DNA from: Bacteroidota bacterium | GTDB lineage: Bacteria > Bacteroidota > Bacteroidia > Flavobacteriales_F > PHOS-HE28 | Length of the DNA stretch: 11,482 nt | Assembly (NCBI GenBank): GCA_023418095.1 | Contig: JAEZDL010000013.1 | Span: 1-11,482, forward strand | Reading direction: 5' to 3' | In this document: positions 1 through 7,929 of the stretch, one piece after another | Layout of the letters: the number at the start of each line of letters is the position of its first letter | Numbering within the stretch: position 1 is the first letter of the stretch | Program-made: the position numbers and the translations under genes | The notes under the pieces: model-generated | Database searches by the model: none | What the model saw: only the letters and a program-made list of their open reading frames with translations | Told to the model about the DNA's origin: nothing

Positions 1-3000
1 GCACGTTCGCATTGCTGTTGGCGTTGCCGCCCCACATGGTCATCACAGCTCCCTGTGTACGGCGGGCACTGGTACCATAGGTGGCCGTACCCGGCAGCGT
101 AAGGTCGATGTCCGTCGGGATCTGCGACAGGGCGTAATCAGTACCTGTCATCACACCAAGGTGGTTACGGTGACGAACGGCAAGACGGTAATTTCCACTG
201 GGCACTCCAGCGAACTTCACCACGCTTATGCCATCGGTATCCACCAGGTCACCATCGCGCTGAACAAGAGCCGCACGACGGGCCACCACGGTGGCCGGAG
301 TCGCAGCATCACGCAGTTCGAGAAGCACCCAATCCACGATCGCATCATTGCCGGTAACGGCCAGGATGGCGGGATCGAAGGTTTCCGAGCCTGTGTGGTT
401 CCAGGGTGCACCGCCATAAGGATGTGCGCTCGGGATCAGGCCAAGGCTCCGCAGATTGTCCGCCATCAGCCCAGTGGTGGTGCTGAACGGACCGTCGAGA
501 AGCACTTTGGAATTCGCTGTCACGAAGTTCGGTGCGCTCAAGCAGATGGTGAAATCACCCGGGGTATCGAACGTAGCATGGTTCGATACGCGCAGGTAAT
601 ACACCGTGTTCGGCGTAACCGTGATCGTTTCAGCCAGATCCTGCGAATTGATGATGCATGTTACAGGTACCAGGCCAGCGCAGGTGCCTTCGAAAAGGTC
701 TACGATGGAGTAGCTGATCGTACCCTGTACAAAGCTCAGATCAAGTTCGGTATGATCACCGGAATCGAAGGTGTACCAAACATCGTTATGCACACCGGAA
801 TCACAGGTAGGAGCATCACCGCTCTGGGAAGCCCCAACGGTTGTTCCTAGCGTTCCGTTCGCCGGGCAGTCACCATCGGCGTTGATGGTAAGTAGCACTG
901 CATTGATGCAGTCGTCATTCGCAGGCGGGGGAACGTTCAAGGTAGCGCTCATCGTGATATCGCGGCAAGCACTGGCCGTTCCGCAGTTCGAATCCAGGTT
1001 CACGTGAACATAGATCGTTGCGGTTGATGTTGCCGTGAACGTGAGAGGTGTGGTACCGGAGATGAGGACCGGACCGCTTGGAGTTCCTGTGCGTACGGTG
1101 ATGAAGTCTGTCGCGATACTGCTCGAAACAGTGTACTCCTGGCCCGCAGCAGGTGTATTCCAAGTGGAGTATTCACCGGCATACGAGCAACCCACGGTGA
1201 TGGATGCTCCAGGAGCTGGCGCCGTATTCGTGCCATATGCTGCAGTGTTCGTACATGCCGGTTCGGTCGCTTCGATCGTGATATCACGCTCAACTTCCTC
1301 AGCTCCACAATCGGAATCGGTGTTCACGTGAACGAACAGATCACCGCTTACAGTTGGTGTGAAGGTCAGTGGTGTAGTACCCACCGCTTGCACGGCGCCA
1401 TCGAAGGTGCCGATACGAACCGTAAGATAATCTGTGGCGTTCGTACTGCTCACGATGTACTCCTGACCTGCCACTGCTCCAGTGAATACAGTGTATTCAC
1501 CTGCATAAACACCAGCGTTCGTGGAACTGCTGCCTTGTGCAGGAGCAGGGCTTGAACCAAAGGTGAATTCATTGATGCAGTCGTTCGGTGCGGGAGCACA
1601 GGTTACAGTTGCCTCAAATCCACTCGATGTGATCGAGATATCCGAGGTGAAGCGGAAGGTGAGGCAGCCGCTCGGGTTGTTCGCGGTCACGATCCCCGGG
1701 TTCGAGGTGAACGGGCTACCAGGGATCTGCGGAGCAGCCGTGGAGTTACCGTTGTAGATGTACAAGCGATCGCAGCAAGTCTCCACGGAAAGGTAAGCGA
1801 AGTTCACTGTTACGATATCCCCTGGTACATCAGCACAGATCGTGGTAACGATGTCCTCATTGTCCGTGTAGTTACCGAATGGCCCACCCGAATCATAGAA
1901 GTTGCCTCCGCAAGCTGGCGGATCCACCTCGGTGGTGAACACGGTTCCCGCTGTATTGCCGCTATAGCCATTTGCCTCCGCGCTGCAATCCCGGCGCACG
2001 AAGAATCGGTATTGCGTGGTGGCTGAAAGGCCAGTGATCTCATATGGCCAGGAGGTCGTGGTCACGATCGTACCATTGGCACCGGCAGTGCCATCTTCAC
2101 CAGGTGTGAAGAACACATCGGCATTGCCATATTCAATGATGTACGTGCCCGGTTCTCCGATCCAGCTTACAGTTGCGCTGTTGTTCGAAAGATCGGTAAC
2201 GGTAGGTGAAGTTGGTGGCGCACATGCAGGGGGAGGACCGCAGGAGATCAAAGCATCCCATCCAGCAAAGGTTCCACTTCCATCACTCCAGAAGGCGAAG
2301 GTGAGACAGCCACCGTTCGAAGTTGTTGCCGTGAATGGCCCAGGGATCGTAGTACCCCACCATCCACCTGCACCATACGGAGAGGTTCCGAAGCCAACAC
2401 CATTACCGCTCGAGAACATGGGTGAAGAGGTGTCAGGGCCATCATAGATGTGCAGCCTGTCCCAACTTGCCTCGGTCGCAAAGGAATTGAAGGTTACCGT
2501 TACAACATCCCCAGGAACATCAGGACAGATCGTATAGGTATAATCCTGTGAGTTCCCGTAGTTCGCGGTGGGGCCACCAATGTCGTAGAAATTATCCCCA
2601 CAACCAGGAGGAGGAGGACATGGATCGCCAGGCTGGATGTTGATCTCGTATGGACCGTTCGCATTGGCGTTCTCCATGATGGCAACATAGTAGGTGCCCG
2701 GTTCCATCGGACCATAGGTGAACTGCAAGCTGCCATTCGCGCAGCCCCAATCCCATGTCGATCCGATCACCGAGGTGTAGGGGCAGCCTACGAAGAGATT
2801 GATGTACGCATCTTCACGAGGGGGTTCGCTTCCGCACCAATCGATCACCAGGCTGGAAACACACTCGGTCAATGTAAAGGATTCCCATGCCACTCCAGTT
2901 GTGAAGCCGGCAGCGGCTTCGCCAGGTCCGGTATTGGTCGCCCCAGTGCTATTGCCGGAGAAGATCAACGAACCGTTCGCGCCTACCGTACCACCTGTGG

Positions 3001-6000
3001 TCGCAGAGCAATCATCGTTCGGTGGTGGTGGGGGCGGAGTACCTGCAATGATGGTGAGGTCACGACATGAGCTTTGGGTTCCGCAGCTCGCATCGGTGTT
3101 CACATGCACATAGAAGTTACCGTTCGCAGGTACTTGGAAAGTGAGTGGACCGCTGCCAGCAATGATCACAGGACCATCAACGGTGCCGAAATGCACAGTG
3201 AGGTGATCCGTGGCGATCGAACTGCTCACAGTATAATCCTCACCAGTTACCGCACCGGTTATCGTCGTGTATTCACCAGCATAGATACAGCCTACGGTCA
3301 CACCGAATCCGCCAGAGGTAGGTGCAGGATTGGTAAGGTAGGAAACGGTGTTGGTGCAGGAAGCGAAGGGAAGTCCTTCAACGCAGATATTGAATGTGCC
3401 TTCACCTGTGGTGAACACACGGATCCAATAATCCGTGTTCTGTGCAAGACCGTTCAAACCGTTCACGCCTGTTCCTGTTGCATCGCAGATCCCCATGGAT
3501 GTGCCGCATGCACTGTATAGTTCATAACCGATCGTGCTGGCCGTACCTGCTGAAATATTCAGGTTGAAGGCCAGATCGGTACCGGTGTTGAACATGTACC
3601 ATACATCATCCGTTGCACCAGGTGCGCACGTTGGTGCGGTTCCGCTCAGGTCCGCATCGGCCGTGTTACCGGTGATCGAACCGGCAGGGCAACCGCCGGG
3701 CGCTGTTACTGCTAGCATCGTGGCATTCGCACACTGATCGTTCACAGGTGGGCATGGCAGGTTATGCGTGAAGTTGCCGAGTACAAGGTTGCAGGCACCG
3801 TCATCCTGGTGAAGGACCACCACGCTTACAACATCATTGTACGCGAAGGTGCCCAGCGAATAGATATCCGCAGGCACATCTTCGAGCACTGTCGGTGCTC
3901 CACCGTTCACACTATACTGGATGCTGGCCGATTCCGCTGGCAATCCGGTAACATCACTGAAGCCTAGATCCCATAGATCGATCGAAAGATCGAATGTGAG
4001 CGTATTGCAATCCGTGGTCACGAATGGATCGGCGCTTGGCTCGATGCAGCCAGCGCAACGTACCTGGAATGTCCAGTCATCGCTTGTGCCGCCATCAACA
4101 CAGCTTCCTGCACCATTGGATTGGATGTTGAATGAGAGCGTGTTGCCTGTTGAAACGATCGTACCAAGCGAACTCAGGTCACCACCTGCAGGAGGCAGGG
4201 TGATCTGGGTGGCACCGATGGGACCATCGTAGAAGGTGACACCATCCCCAGCAGCGATCGGGCTTGGGTTGAGGAATTTGAACACGAGGGTGTTCCCAGG
4301 GTCCGAGCTAACGAAGGTGAATGTGCGACCATCGTTATTGCCGTAGCAATGGTCGATATAGAGGGCCGATGTAGCCTCGCAATCGATCGTGATCGGGCAG
4401 TTGGAAGCGAATCCTCCCAACTCAAGCTCACAACCAGGACCTGAGGATACAGTGACATCCACCAGCGAGGTGGTCGCGAACGGACCAATGTTCAGGAGAG
4501 TGCCAGCGTAAGGCGCGCTCTGAGGTGCGCCTCCATCCACCGTGTAGTAGACCGTGTAGTTGGCAACACCACCATCGATCTCGATCGAGAACTCGCCATT
4601 GGTGCAATCGTCGATCACGCTCGCAGTGGCAACGGGAGGTGCACAGATCTGGATCCCGTAATCCTCTACAGCACCCCAGCTGAACGCAGCGCATGGGTTC
4701 AGGGGAGGTGTGCCACCTTCGTAATGCATTATGCGCAGACGTGTAGTGCCGATCGAAGCGGACATCGGTACGGTGAACACGAAGTTCCGGATACCCAGCG
4801 GTGTGCTCGAAACGGTCTCTTGGAAGAAGCCAAGTGATTCACCGCTATCGAACACCAGATCGTTGTTCCAATCGATCCAGGCCTCGCCGGTGGATGGGTA
4901 AGGGTTGCCGCACGTTCCGAACTCTACTGTCAGGGTATAGGTGTTCCCTGGTATCAAAGTGGTCGATTGTGAAGTGAAGTTCAGAACGCCAGGGACACCA
5001 GGACATCCGCTCGTGTTATTGATCGAGCTTCCCTCACCAACCAGCTGAACGCTGATGATGTCGGTATCAGCAGTAGATGTCGGGCCTGGAGTGGCTCCAC
5101 CACAATAGCCTGTGTAGAAAGTGTATCCCGTAGACCAGGCACTCAGGCCGTCAACCCCGCAATCACTTTGTACGTAAACTGTGTAGTTGGTATTGGTCGT
5201 CAGACCGGTCAATGAAATTGAAGTGTTCGTCGTATTGCCTGTGGCGAATGCACCAGGCGTACCTGGAGCACCCGAGGTGCGAACCTCCCAATTGTAGCTG
5301 TCCGAGCCGTTACTTGTCCATTCGATCGTAGCCGCATTCGCAGAAAGGGCGATCGTATTGAGACCAACAGGTGCGACACAAGCGGGTTCCGGTGCGATGG
5401 TAATGAGGTAATCCTCAGCTTCACCACCACCGAACACGCCGCACGCATCGTTGGCACCGTTCGGGTTGCCGGCTCCGCGTGTACGAACGCGCATTCCGGT
5501 AATACCAAGTTGTGCATCAAGTGGGATGGGGATGCTCACGGTTCCCGAAGTGCCATTGATCGTTGGCTGGGTCCATTCATCCGCCTCGAAGACCCCATTG
5601 CGATCGGAATCGATCCATACGGATACGATCGCCGCCCCGTTCGTCGTGAACGAGAACGTATGGCTTACACCACGCTCGTAGGTACCCGTTGTGCCAGGGC
5701 CTGCATCAGCATAGCTTACATAATAGGGCGATGCGCAGCTGGAGCTGTTGTTGATCTGTGTACCGAACGTAACGTTGGTGAGGCAGGCCGTACCAGCGCT
5801 CACAGGTGTGCAGTAACAGTAGTAGAACTCATTGATGTCCACCTGAACAGGAGTGCTTGCCGCCGATCCACCGCCAGCTTCAGTACATGTCACCACGACC
5901 TGGTACCACGATGTTGTGGTAAGACTGGTGCTGGCAAATGGTGAATCCGATCCGAAGTTCGTCCATGGGCCGGAAGAACCAGCCGTACTTACCTGCCACT

Positions 6001-7567
6001 GATACGTATAGCCTGTACCGATCATGGAATTCTGCGTGCTCAAATTCACAGTGCTGCCGCTGCATACACTATTGTCGTTCACCATCGTCATTCCGGGATC
6101 AGGAGTGCCGGAGCATGGTGTGGCCGCGATGATCTGGATGAGGTAATCCTCCGTTTCACCATAGCCATAGGTGCCACAAGGAGTAATGGTACCAGAGGTC
6201 TCCACATTGATCACGCGCATGAGCGTTGTACCCACGGTGGCCGAAAGCGGAATGGTGATACTACCGGTAGTCGTGTATGCGCCGGCTGTGGCTGGGGAGA
6301 GATAAGCCTCTTCTCCGGGATCTGTAAGCTGGCCGTTCTGGTTGTAATCGATGAATACCGCGACCCGGTTGGTCCAAGTGCCTCCGCCGCATTGTGCTAT
6401 GGTGGCGGCAAAAGGAACGACCTGGTTCTGCGAGACCACAGGAGCCGTCAGGCTCTTGTAGTTCGAATAAAGATGTGGTGCAGATCCTGGCCCTGGCGCG
6501 GTGGCATTGCACACCGAGGAGTTGTTCAAAGAACCGAACGTTACGTTCGTGATATCCTCGTCGAACGCGTTGGTAGCTGCACTGGTGCAATAGCAATCCA
6601 GGAATGATGTCATGTTCACCTGGAGAGGTGTGCTCGTTGCACTGTTCCCAGAGCAGGTCACTATTACCTGGTACCAGCTTGTAACGGTTTGGGAGGTGTT
6701 GTAGGAAGCCGTGGTTACGCCCGTACTGGTCCATGGACCGCTGGCGCTTGAGGTGCTTACCTGCCAATCGTAGGTCACACCTGATCCAGTTGTCACGAAC
6801 TGAGTTCCCAGGTTAAAGGAAACCCCTGAACAGATCGTGGAGGGGCCGGTCGTATTGCCCGGTGCAGGTGTGCCACTGCATGCAACCCCTCCGGTCCAGC
6901 CGAAACGCATGTTCGGGCGGGTGGTGGTCGAAGAGCTACCGGTTGAAGTGTTCGAACAGACACCAGATGCATCTGAATTATACCAACGCGAATATGTGGC
7001 GCCACTAAGGCTGCTTGTCCACTGCGTAAGTGCGTTCGTGGTATAACTGCCGTTATTGAAACACGTTTCGATCACCAGATTGCTTGTGCCGTTCCAAACG
7101 AATGGCGCCGCAAGTGTCGTTTGGTTCCAGCCAGCTACTGGCGTAACAGCAGTCGCTGTTGATTGCGCAACCTGACCTGTGGTTAACCAACTCGTGCTGA
7201 TGGGGTTCGATGAGGTGGTGGTAAAAACCTTCACCTGGTACCCTTGATGTGCCACACCGTTGGAGGTTAGCACATTGTACCCGACGGAGGTGATGCTTGC
7301 TCCAGGTGGTACACCGGCGGCTGATAATTCCGCCGCGGGCACAAAGAATTGGTGCCTTGCCCCCCACCAGTAATTACCAAATGGTGCCGGGTATGAAGTG
7401 GTGGTATTGCTACCCGTACCGGTGCCCACGATCGAAAATGACTGTGCCAAACCTGCCTGCGCAAACATCAGCGCAAGCAGCAATGCCAGGAGCGGCGGTA
7501 ATCGCCACCCCGGCGGAGCCGTCGCTCGCCGCCTCGTTCTCTCAACCTTCGCGTCTATACAACTCAT
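1..7567 (-). CDS. Giant modular secreted adhesin-like protein, C-terminus beyond window
   Basis: One open frame of 2522 codons with no stop; an in-frame TAA at 7583-7585 makes the ATG at 7567 the first possible ATG start. Residues 1-41 are a signal peptide with a long basic n-region (RTRRR), a hydrophobic core (LLALLLALMFAQAGLA) and probable cleavage before QSF. Domains in order: N-terminal beta-domain 43-229; Ig-like 230-320; GEVED 322-483 (GETED at 470); Ig-like 484-578; GEVED 579-726 (GEAED at 715); Fn3-like 727-821; GEVED 822-976 (GAVED at 965); Ig-like 976-1062; CUB-like 1063-1176; Ig-like 1176-1270; NDxC domain 1276-1400; 84-residue module 1423-1506; NDxC domain 1517-1640; CUB-like 1656-1776; Fn3-like 1783-1882; CUB-like 1886-1990; two more 84-residue modules; NDxC domain 2217-2352; C-terminal module from 2355. 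Such architectures are T9SS-exported surface or matrix proteins in Bacteroidota. Adhesion is inferred; no catalytic domain was seen. The T9SS sorting signal would lie beyond base 1. Confidence 0.93.
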   Translation of the reverse strand, partial: MSCIDAKVERTRRRATAPPGWRLPPLLALLLALMFAQAGLAQSFSIVGTGTGSNTTTSYPAPFGNYWWGARHQFFVPAAELSAAGVPPGASITSVGYNVLTSNGVAHQGYQVKVFTTTSSNPISTSWLTTGQVAQSTATAVTPVAGWNQTTLAAPFVWNGTSNLVIETCFNNGSYTTNALTQWTSSLSGATYSRWYNSDASGVCSNTSTGSSSTTTRPNMRFGWTGGVACSGTPAPGNTTGPSTICSGVSFNLGTQFVTTGSGVTYDWQVSTSSASGPWTSTGVTTASYNTSQTVTSWYQVIVTCSGNSATSTPLQVNMTSFLDCYCTSAATNAFDEDITNVTFGSLNNSSVCNATAPGPGSAPHLYSNYKSLTAPVVSQNQVVPFAATIAQCGGGTWTNRVAVFIDYNQNGQLTDPGEEAYLSPATAGAYTTTGSITIPLSATVGTTLMRVINVETSGTITPCGTYGYGETEDYLIQIIAATPCSGTPDPGMTMVNDNSVCSGSTVNLSTQNSMIGTGYTYQWQVSTAGSSGPWTNFGSDSPFASTSLTTTSWYQVVVTCTEAGGGSAASTPVQVDINEFYYCYCTPVSAGTACLTNVTFGTQINNSSSCASPYYVSYADAGPGTTGTYERGVSHTFSFTTNGAAIVSVWIDSDRNGVFEADEWTQPTINGTSGTVSIPIPLDAQLGITGMRVRTRGAGNPNGANDACGVFGGGEAEDYLITIAPEPACVAPVGLNTIALSANAATIEWTSNGSDSYNWEVRTSGAPGTPGAFATGNTTNTSISLTGLTTNTNYTVYVQSDCGVDGLSAWSTGYTFYTGYCGGATPGPTSTADTDIISVQLVGEGSSINNTSGCPGVPGVLNFTSQSTTLIPGNTYTLTVEFGTCGNPYPSTGEAWIDWNNDLVFDSGESLGFFQETVSSTPLGIRNFVFTVPMSASIGTTRLRIMHYEGGTPPLNPCAAFSWGAVEDYGIQICAPPVATASVIDDCTNGEFSIEIDGGVANYTVYYTVDGGAPQSAPYAGTLLNIGPFATTSLVDVTVSSGPGCELELGGFASNCPITIDCEATSALYIDHCYGNNDGRTFTFVSSDPGNTLVFKFLNPSPIAAGDGVTFYDGPIGATQITLPPAGGDLSSLGTIVSTGNTLSFNIQSNGAGSCVDGGTSDDWTFQVRCAGCIEPSADPFVTTDCNTLTFDLSIDLWDLGFSDVTGLPAESASIQYSVNGGAPTVLEDVPADIYSLGTFAYNDVVSVVVLHQDDGACNLVLGNFTHNLPCPPVNDQCANATMLAVTAPGGCPAGSITGNTADADLSGTAPTCAPGATDDVWYMFNTGTDLAFNLNISAGTASTIGYELYSACGTSMGICDATGTGVNGLNGLAQNTDYWIRVFTTGEGTFNICVEGLPFASCTNTVSYLTNPAPTSGGFGVTVGCIYAGEYTTITGAVTGEDYTVSSSIATDHLTVHFGTVDGPVIIAGSGPLTFQVPANGNFYVHVNTDASCGTQSSCRDLTIIAGTPPPPPPNDDCSATTGGTVGANGSLIFSGNSTGATNTGPGEAAAGFTTGVAWESFTLTECVSSLVIDWCGSEPPREDAYINLFVGCPYTSVIGSTWDWGCANGSLQFTYGPMEPGTYYVAIMENANANGPYEINIQPGDPCPPPPGCGDNFYDIGGPTANYGNSQDYTYTICPDVPGDVVTVTFNSFATEASWDRLHIYDGPDTSSPMFSSGNGVGFGTSPYGAGGWWGTTIPGPFTATTSNGGCLTFAFWSDGSGTFAGWDALISCGPPPACAPPTSPTVTDLSNNSATVSWIGEPGTYIIEYGNADVFFTPGEDGTAGANGTIVTTTSWPYEITGLSATTQYRFFVRRDCSAEANGYSGNTAGTVFTTEVDPPACGGNFYDSGGPFGNYTDNEDIVTTICADVPGDIVTVNFAYLSVETCCDRLYIYNGNSTAAPQIPGSPFTSNPGIVTANNPSGCLTFRFTSDISITSSGFEATVTCAPAPNDCINEFTFGSSPAPAQGSSSTNAGVYAGEYTVFTGAVAGQEYIVSSTNATDYLTVRIGTFDGAVQAVGTTPLTFTPTVSGDLFVHVNTDSDCGAEEVERDITIEATEPACTNTAAYGTNTAPAPGASITVGCSYAGEYSTWNTPAAGQEYTVSSSIATDFITVRTGTPSGPVLISGTTPLTFTATSTATIYVHVNLDSNCGTASACRDITMSATLNVPPPANDDCINAVLLTINADGDCPANGTLGTTVGASQSGDAPTCDSGVHNDVWYTFDSGDHTELDLSFVQGTISYSIVDLFEGTCAGLVPVTCIINSQDLAETITVTPNTVYYLRVSNHATFDTPGDFTICLSAPNFVTANSKVLLDGPFSTTTGLMADNLRSLGLIPSAHPYGGAPWNHTGSETFDPAILAVTGNDAIVDWVLLELRDAATPATVVARRAALVQRDGDLVDTDGISVVKFAGVPSGNYRLAVRHRNHLGVMTGTDYALSQIPTDIDLTLPGTATYGTSARRTQGAVMTMWGGNANSNANV
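950..1201 (-). repeat. 84-residue module, copy III (residues 2123-2206)
   Basis: It shares ITVGCSYAGEY, QEYTVSSSIATDFITVRTGT, TTPLTFT, IYVHVN and CGTASACRDITM with the other copies. Both terminal cysteine positions are kept. It directly follows copy II with a 24-residue linker, while copy I lies about 500 residues nearer the N-terminus. Confidence 0.75.
1274..1525 (-). repeat. 84-residue module, copy II (residues 2015-2098)
   Basis: It shares YAGEY, QEYIVSSTNATDYLTVRIGT, TTPLTFT, DLFVHVN and ERDITI with copies I and III. This copy differs at its cysteines: the start has AGVYAGEY in place of GCxYAGEY, and the end has CGAEEVERD in place of CGTxxxCRD. The two presumed bridge partners are therefore lost together, which fits a disulfide between them in the other copies. 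Confidence 0.75.
1598..1912 (-). other. CUB-like domain, residues 1886-1990
   Basis: It starts CGGNFYDSGGPFGNY, has TTICADVPGD, CCDRLYIYNGN and GCLTFRFTSD, and ends FEATVTC. It is paralogous to the CUB-like domain at residues 1656-1776, from which an Fn3-like domain (1783-1882) separates it. A tandem CUB-Fn3-CUB block is a common adhesion arrangement. Confidence 0.7.
2240..2602 (-). other. CUB-like domain, residues 1656-1776
   Basis: It starts CGDNFYDIGGP, has YTYTICPDVPGD, WDRLHIYDGPD and GCLTFAFWSDG, and ends WDALISC. The order of first cysteine, D-x-GG, ICP, L-x-IYDGP and late LTF-x-F-x-SD is the bacterial CUB-like signature. Such domains bind ligands, often with calcium, in secreted proteins. 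The insertion around GAGGWWG makes it longer than the CUB-like domain at 1886-1990. Confidence 0.7.
3050..3301 (-). repeat. 84-residue module, copy I (residues 1423-1506)
   Basis: Pattern: VTVGCxYAGEY near the start, then EDYTVSSSIATDHLTVHFGT, GPLTF, NFYVHVN and CGT...CRDLTI at the end. It is exactly as long as the two other copies. The conserved cysteines at the start (GC) and end (C-G-T-x-x-x-C) suggest disulfide bridging. I recognise it as a recurring Bacteroidota secreted-protein module but know no assigned function. Confidence 0.75.
5390..6118 (-). repeat. Tandem duplication unit B: Ig-like + GEVED, residues 484-726
   Basis: Second copy of the unit. It has CSGTPDPG, TYQWQVSTAGSSGPWT and TSWYQVVVTC, then CYC (C584, C586), SVWIDSDRNGVFE and GEAEDYLITI (from 715). 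Differences from unit A are spread along the length, including small insertions, so the duplication is old rather than recent. A third GEVED domain (822-976) is more diverged: it is preceded by an Fn3-like domain and has no WQVST-type Ig-like partner. Confidence 0.75.
6119..6880 (-). repeat. Tandem duplication unit A: Ig-like + GEVED, residues 230-483
   Basis: First copy of a roughly 250-residue unit. The Ig-like half has CSGTPAPG, a TYDWQVSTSSASGPWT strand pair and TSWYQVIVTCSGN. The GEVED half opens with DCYC (C325, C327), has AVFIDYNQNG and ends with GETEDYLIQI (470-479). GEVED domains are predicted calcium-influenced beta-sandwiches of secreted bacterial proteins. The adjacent unit B matches motif for motif. 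Confidence 0.75.
6881..7441 (-). other. N-terminal beta-domain of the giant protein, residues 43-229
   Basis: This Ser/Thr/Asn-rich stretch has the pattern YPAPFGNYWWGARHQF, then a VAGWNQTTL segment, VIETCFNN and a C-terminal RPNMRFG. It resembles the globular N-terminal domain often found directly after the signal peptide of very long Bacteroidota secreted proteins. I know no function for it. A beta-sandwich fold is inferred from composition and spacing only. Confidence 0.55.
7445..7567 (-). other. Signal peptide of the giant protein, residues 1-41
   Basis: The n-region of about 23 residues is long and carries the basic run RTRRR. It is followed by a hydrophobic stretch (PPLLALLLALMFAQAGLA) and a signal-peptidase-I-like site GLA|QS. 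This predicts Sec export to the periplasm, which T9SS cargo needs before crossing the outer membrane. No in-frame ATG lies between codon 1 and codon 34, so the long n-region is not easily explained by a wrong start. Confidence 0.8.
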
Positions 7568-7677
7568 CTGTCTAGGTTTTGGTTAAAGGATCATCTGAAA
7601 AAATGCAGATGGCAGCAGCGGGCCATCACCGCAGGGTAAGACATGGCCGAAGCGATGTCTGGCGGACGGTCGATCCA

Positions 7678-7696
7678 GTGATACTTTTCGTATCAC
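7678..7696 (-). promoter_or_regulatory. Perfect inverted repeat in the giant gene's leader
   Basis: GTGATAC (7678-7684) and GTATCAC (7690-7696) are perfect complements around the 5-base loop TTTTC. After one mismatch two more C-G pairs extend the stem. It lies about 110 bases before the giant gene's ATG and could be an RNA hairpin in the leader or a dimeric repressor site. Nothing in the sequence decides between these. Confidence 0.4.
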
Positions 7697-7784
7697 CGGC
7701 TACAAGACTTTAAGTAACTGTTCTGGGAGCTTTAGGAACGGTGGTTTGGTTCAGGGCAACGGAGTGTTTTCGGAACACGAGGGG

Positions 7785-7815
7785 CAATGTATGATTAAGT
7801 TTTGTTAAGAGTCAA
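7785..7815 (-). promoter_or_regulatory. Candidate promoter of the giant gene
   Basis: On the minus strand TTGAC (7815-7811) is followed after TTG + 21 bases by TACATTGC (from 7791). The spacing suits a Bacteroidota TTG / TAnnTTTG pair, but the -7 box matches only 4 of 6 fixed positions. It can equally be read as a loose -35/-10 pair (TTGACT, 18 bases, TACATT). It lies just downstream of an A/T-rich tract. Confidence 0.3.
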
Positions 7816-7907
7816 CTGTTGAAAGGAAAATTTTTTTCTTCAGGCAACCATTCTTGAAAACCTCGTCTATAGGCGATCCTCGTGAGCGATCGCGCTCCTT
7901 TACCCTG

Positions 7908-7927
7908 CCGATCGTTGGTGCGATCGG
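7908..7927 (-). terminator. Possible hairpin terminator after the MBL-fold gene
   Basis: CCGATCG (7908-7914) pairs perfectly with CGATCGG (7921-7927) around a 6-base loop, starting 2 bases after the stop codon of the MBL-fold gene. There is no U-tract after it on the minus strand. It may stabilise the 3' end or just reflect the abundance of CGATCG here. A second GC-rich inverted repeat (GAGCG / CGCTC, 7884-7897) follows. Confidence 0.3.
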
Positions 7928-7929
7928 AT

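Larger units (their letters stand above)
7568..7929. other. Gene-free leader between the giant gene and the MBL-fold gene
   Basis: I see no convincing coding sequence in these 362 bases. They contain four short inverted repeats (7678-7696, 7764-7778, 7884-7897, 7908-7927), an A/T-rich tract around 7821-7839 and a possible minus-strand promoter. No base run resembles a tRNA or a known riboswitch. The stretch is long enough for a structured 5' untranslated leader of about 210 bases in front of the giant gene. Confidence 0.6.

Noticed and set aside
998..1333. Two perfect 12-base palindromes GTTCACGTGAAC (998-1009 and 1322-1333)
   Set aside because: Both encode the conserved VHVN of the 84-residue module in the same codons. 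Copy I uses other codons there and breaks the palindrome, so a coding coincidence is the simplest explanation.
161..5944. Several plus-strand frames of 75-230 codons (for example 161-850, 3074-3520, 5510-5944)
   Set aside because: All lie antisense to the giant gene, whose frame shows clear domain families throughout. The plus-strand translations have no recognisable motifs or signal peptides.
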